Source of the DNA: Thalassovita mediterranea
Lineage (GTDB): Bacteria; Pseudomonadota; Alphaproteobacteria; Rhodobacterales; Rhodobacteraceae
Assembly (NCBI RefSeq): GCF_001458435.1
Contig: NZ_CYSF01000007.1
Span: 62,001 to 126,000, forward strand
DNA: 64,000 nucleotides
Reading direction: 5' to 3'
Below are positions 63,665 to 64,000 of this stretch, in pieces; positions within the stretch are counted from its first letter, which is position 1, and every line of letters begins with the position of its first letter. The notes below the pieces were generated by a model, which was not told the DNA's origin, did no database searches, and saw only the letters and a program-made list of their open reading frames with translations. Both the position numbers and the translations under genes were made by a program.

Positions 63665-64000
63665 GTGCGATCGATCCCCACAAAGAGCAGAGAGCAAGGT
63701 TACCCACCGATTACATCGGCGGGACTTGTGAGGGGCGGCAAGACTCCCCTTCAAACCCCAACCAGACGCGCGCAAGCGGCGTCAAAGAAGGCCTTTCCGA
63801 GACCGTGATCTTTCGATGCACGCCGTCGGAAAAGGCTGCGCTTGTGGCCAAGGCGCGGGCTGCTGGCCTGCCCAATGCCACGTTGATGCGCGAGGCCTTG
63901 GGGCTGACCGAGGCACGTCGGCGCAAGCCCGTCCCTCGCGTTGATCCGAAGCTGACCTTTGCGATTGCCCGTGTCGGCGGCAACCTCAATCAGCTCTCCC
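63661..64000 (+). CDS. MobC-like relaxosome protein (N-terminal part)
   Basis: The gene starts at ATG 63661 in a 4-nt overlap with the stop of the initiator-like gene and runs off the right edge (113 codons visible). After a polar N-terminus, TVIFRCTPSEKAALVAKARA and ATLMREALGLTEAR resemble a ribbon-helix-helix domain, and FAIARVGGNLNQLS matches the MobC hallmark (RxGxNLNQL). MobC proteins help the relaxase bind the transfer origin, so a mobA/relaxase should follow. The protein suggests that the element is mobilizable. Confidence 0.8.
   Translation, partial: MSAIDPHKEQRARLPTDYIGGTCEGRQDSPSNPNQTRASGVKEGLSETVIFRCTPSEKAALVAKARAAGLPNATLMREALGLTEARRRKPVPRVDPKLTFAIARVGGNLNQLS

Overview
The window looks like a chromosomal segment of a marine Roseobacter-group alphaproteobacterium (Rhodobacteraceae). 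This rests on GC-rich coding sequence, a CcrM-type methyltransferase next to RNase HII, a small Rhodobacter-type porin, a TRAP transporter operon, and the leuS-lptE-holA and mutY/DUF721/dsbA neighbourhoods. The assignment is by protein recognition only; no search was run.

Left edge to about 34.5 kb: after the end of a phosphonate-uptake operon (phnC and the start of phnD, minus strand, with a PHO-box-like site) comes a large exopolysaccharide (EPS) region. It contains a WecG/TagA-type glycosyltransferase gene broken by an in-frame amber codon, two Gfo/Idh/MocA oxidoreductases and two sugar-nucleotide epimerase domains (one pair fused), several GT2 and GT4 glycosyltransferases, a CpsD-like ATPase and a separate Wzz-like co-polymerase, a Wzx-like flippase, a Wzy/WaaL-like membrane polymerase, an initiating undecaprenyl-phosphate sugar transferase, and two secreted or anchored SGNH-like proteins, one fused to a glycosidase-like barrel. 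Embedded in the middle (12563-25469) is a tight five-gene operon: type I PKS (KS-AT-KR-DH-ACP-TE), a GT2, an NRPS (formyltransferase - adenylation domain split by a luciferase-like monooxygenase - PCP), a phosphopantetheinyl transferase and an SGNH-like protein. The adenylation pocket read by eye (DILQLGMIWK) resembles the glycine code. A formylated and oxidised glycine extended by one malonate is the simplest predicted chain, and its position suggests it may decorate, or be exported with, the polysaccharide.

About 34.5-44.4 kb: a long noncoding stretch precedes a catabolic operon (N-formylglutamate amidohydrolase-like, TRAP DctQ-DctM-DctP, glutamine-synthetase-like ligase, aldehyde dehydrogenase, iron alcohol dehydrogenase) with a divergent RpiR-type regulator. 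The set fits uptake and gamma-glutamyl-type breakdown of an amine or amino alcohol.

About 44.4-62.5 kb: mostly housekeeping genes (GST, holA, lptE, leuS, a lone GT4, DUF3576 lipoprotein, porin, YggS, CaiB/BaiF CoA-transferase, DsbA-like, DUF721, mutY, alkB-like hydroxylase, ccrM, rnhB), small secreted proteins, an unusual membrane-anchored winged-helix protein and a LacI-family regulator.

Right edge: tRNA-Arg(CCT) is followed at once by a replication-initiator-like gene carrying palindromic iteron-like repeats and an AT-rich stretch inside its coding sequence, then by the start of a MobC-like relaxosome gene. This looks like the left end of an integrated mobilizable element inserted at the tRNA.
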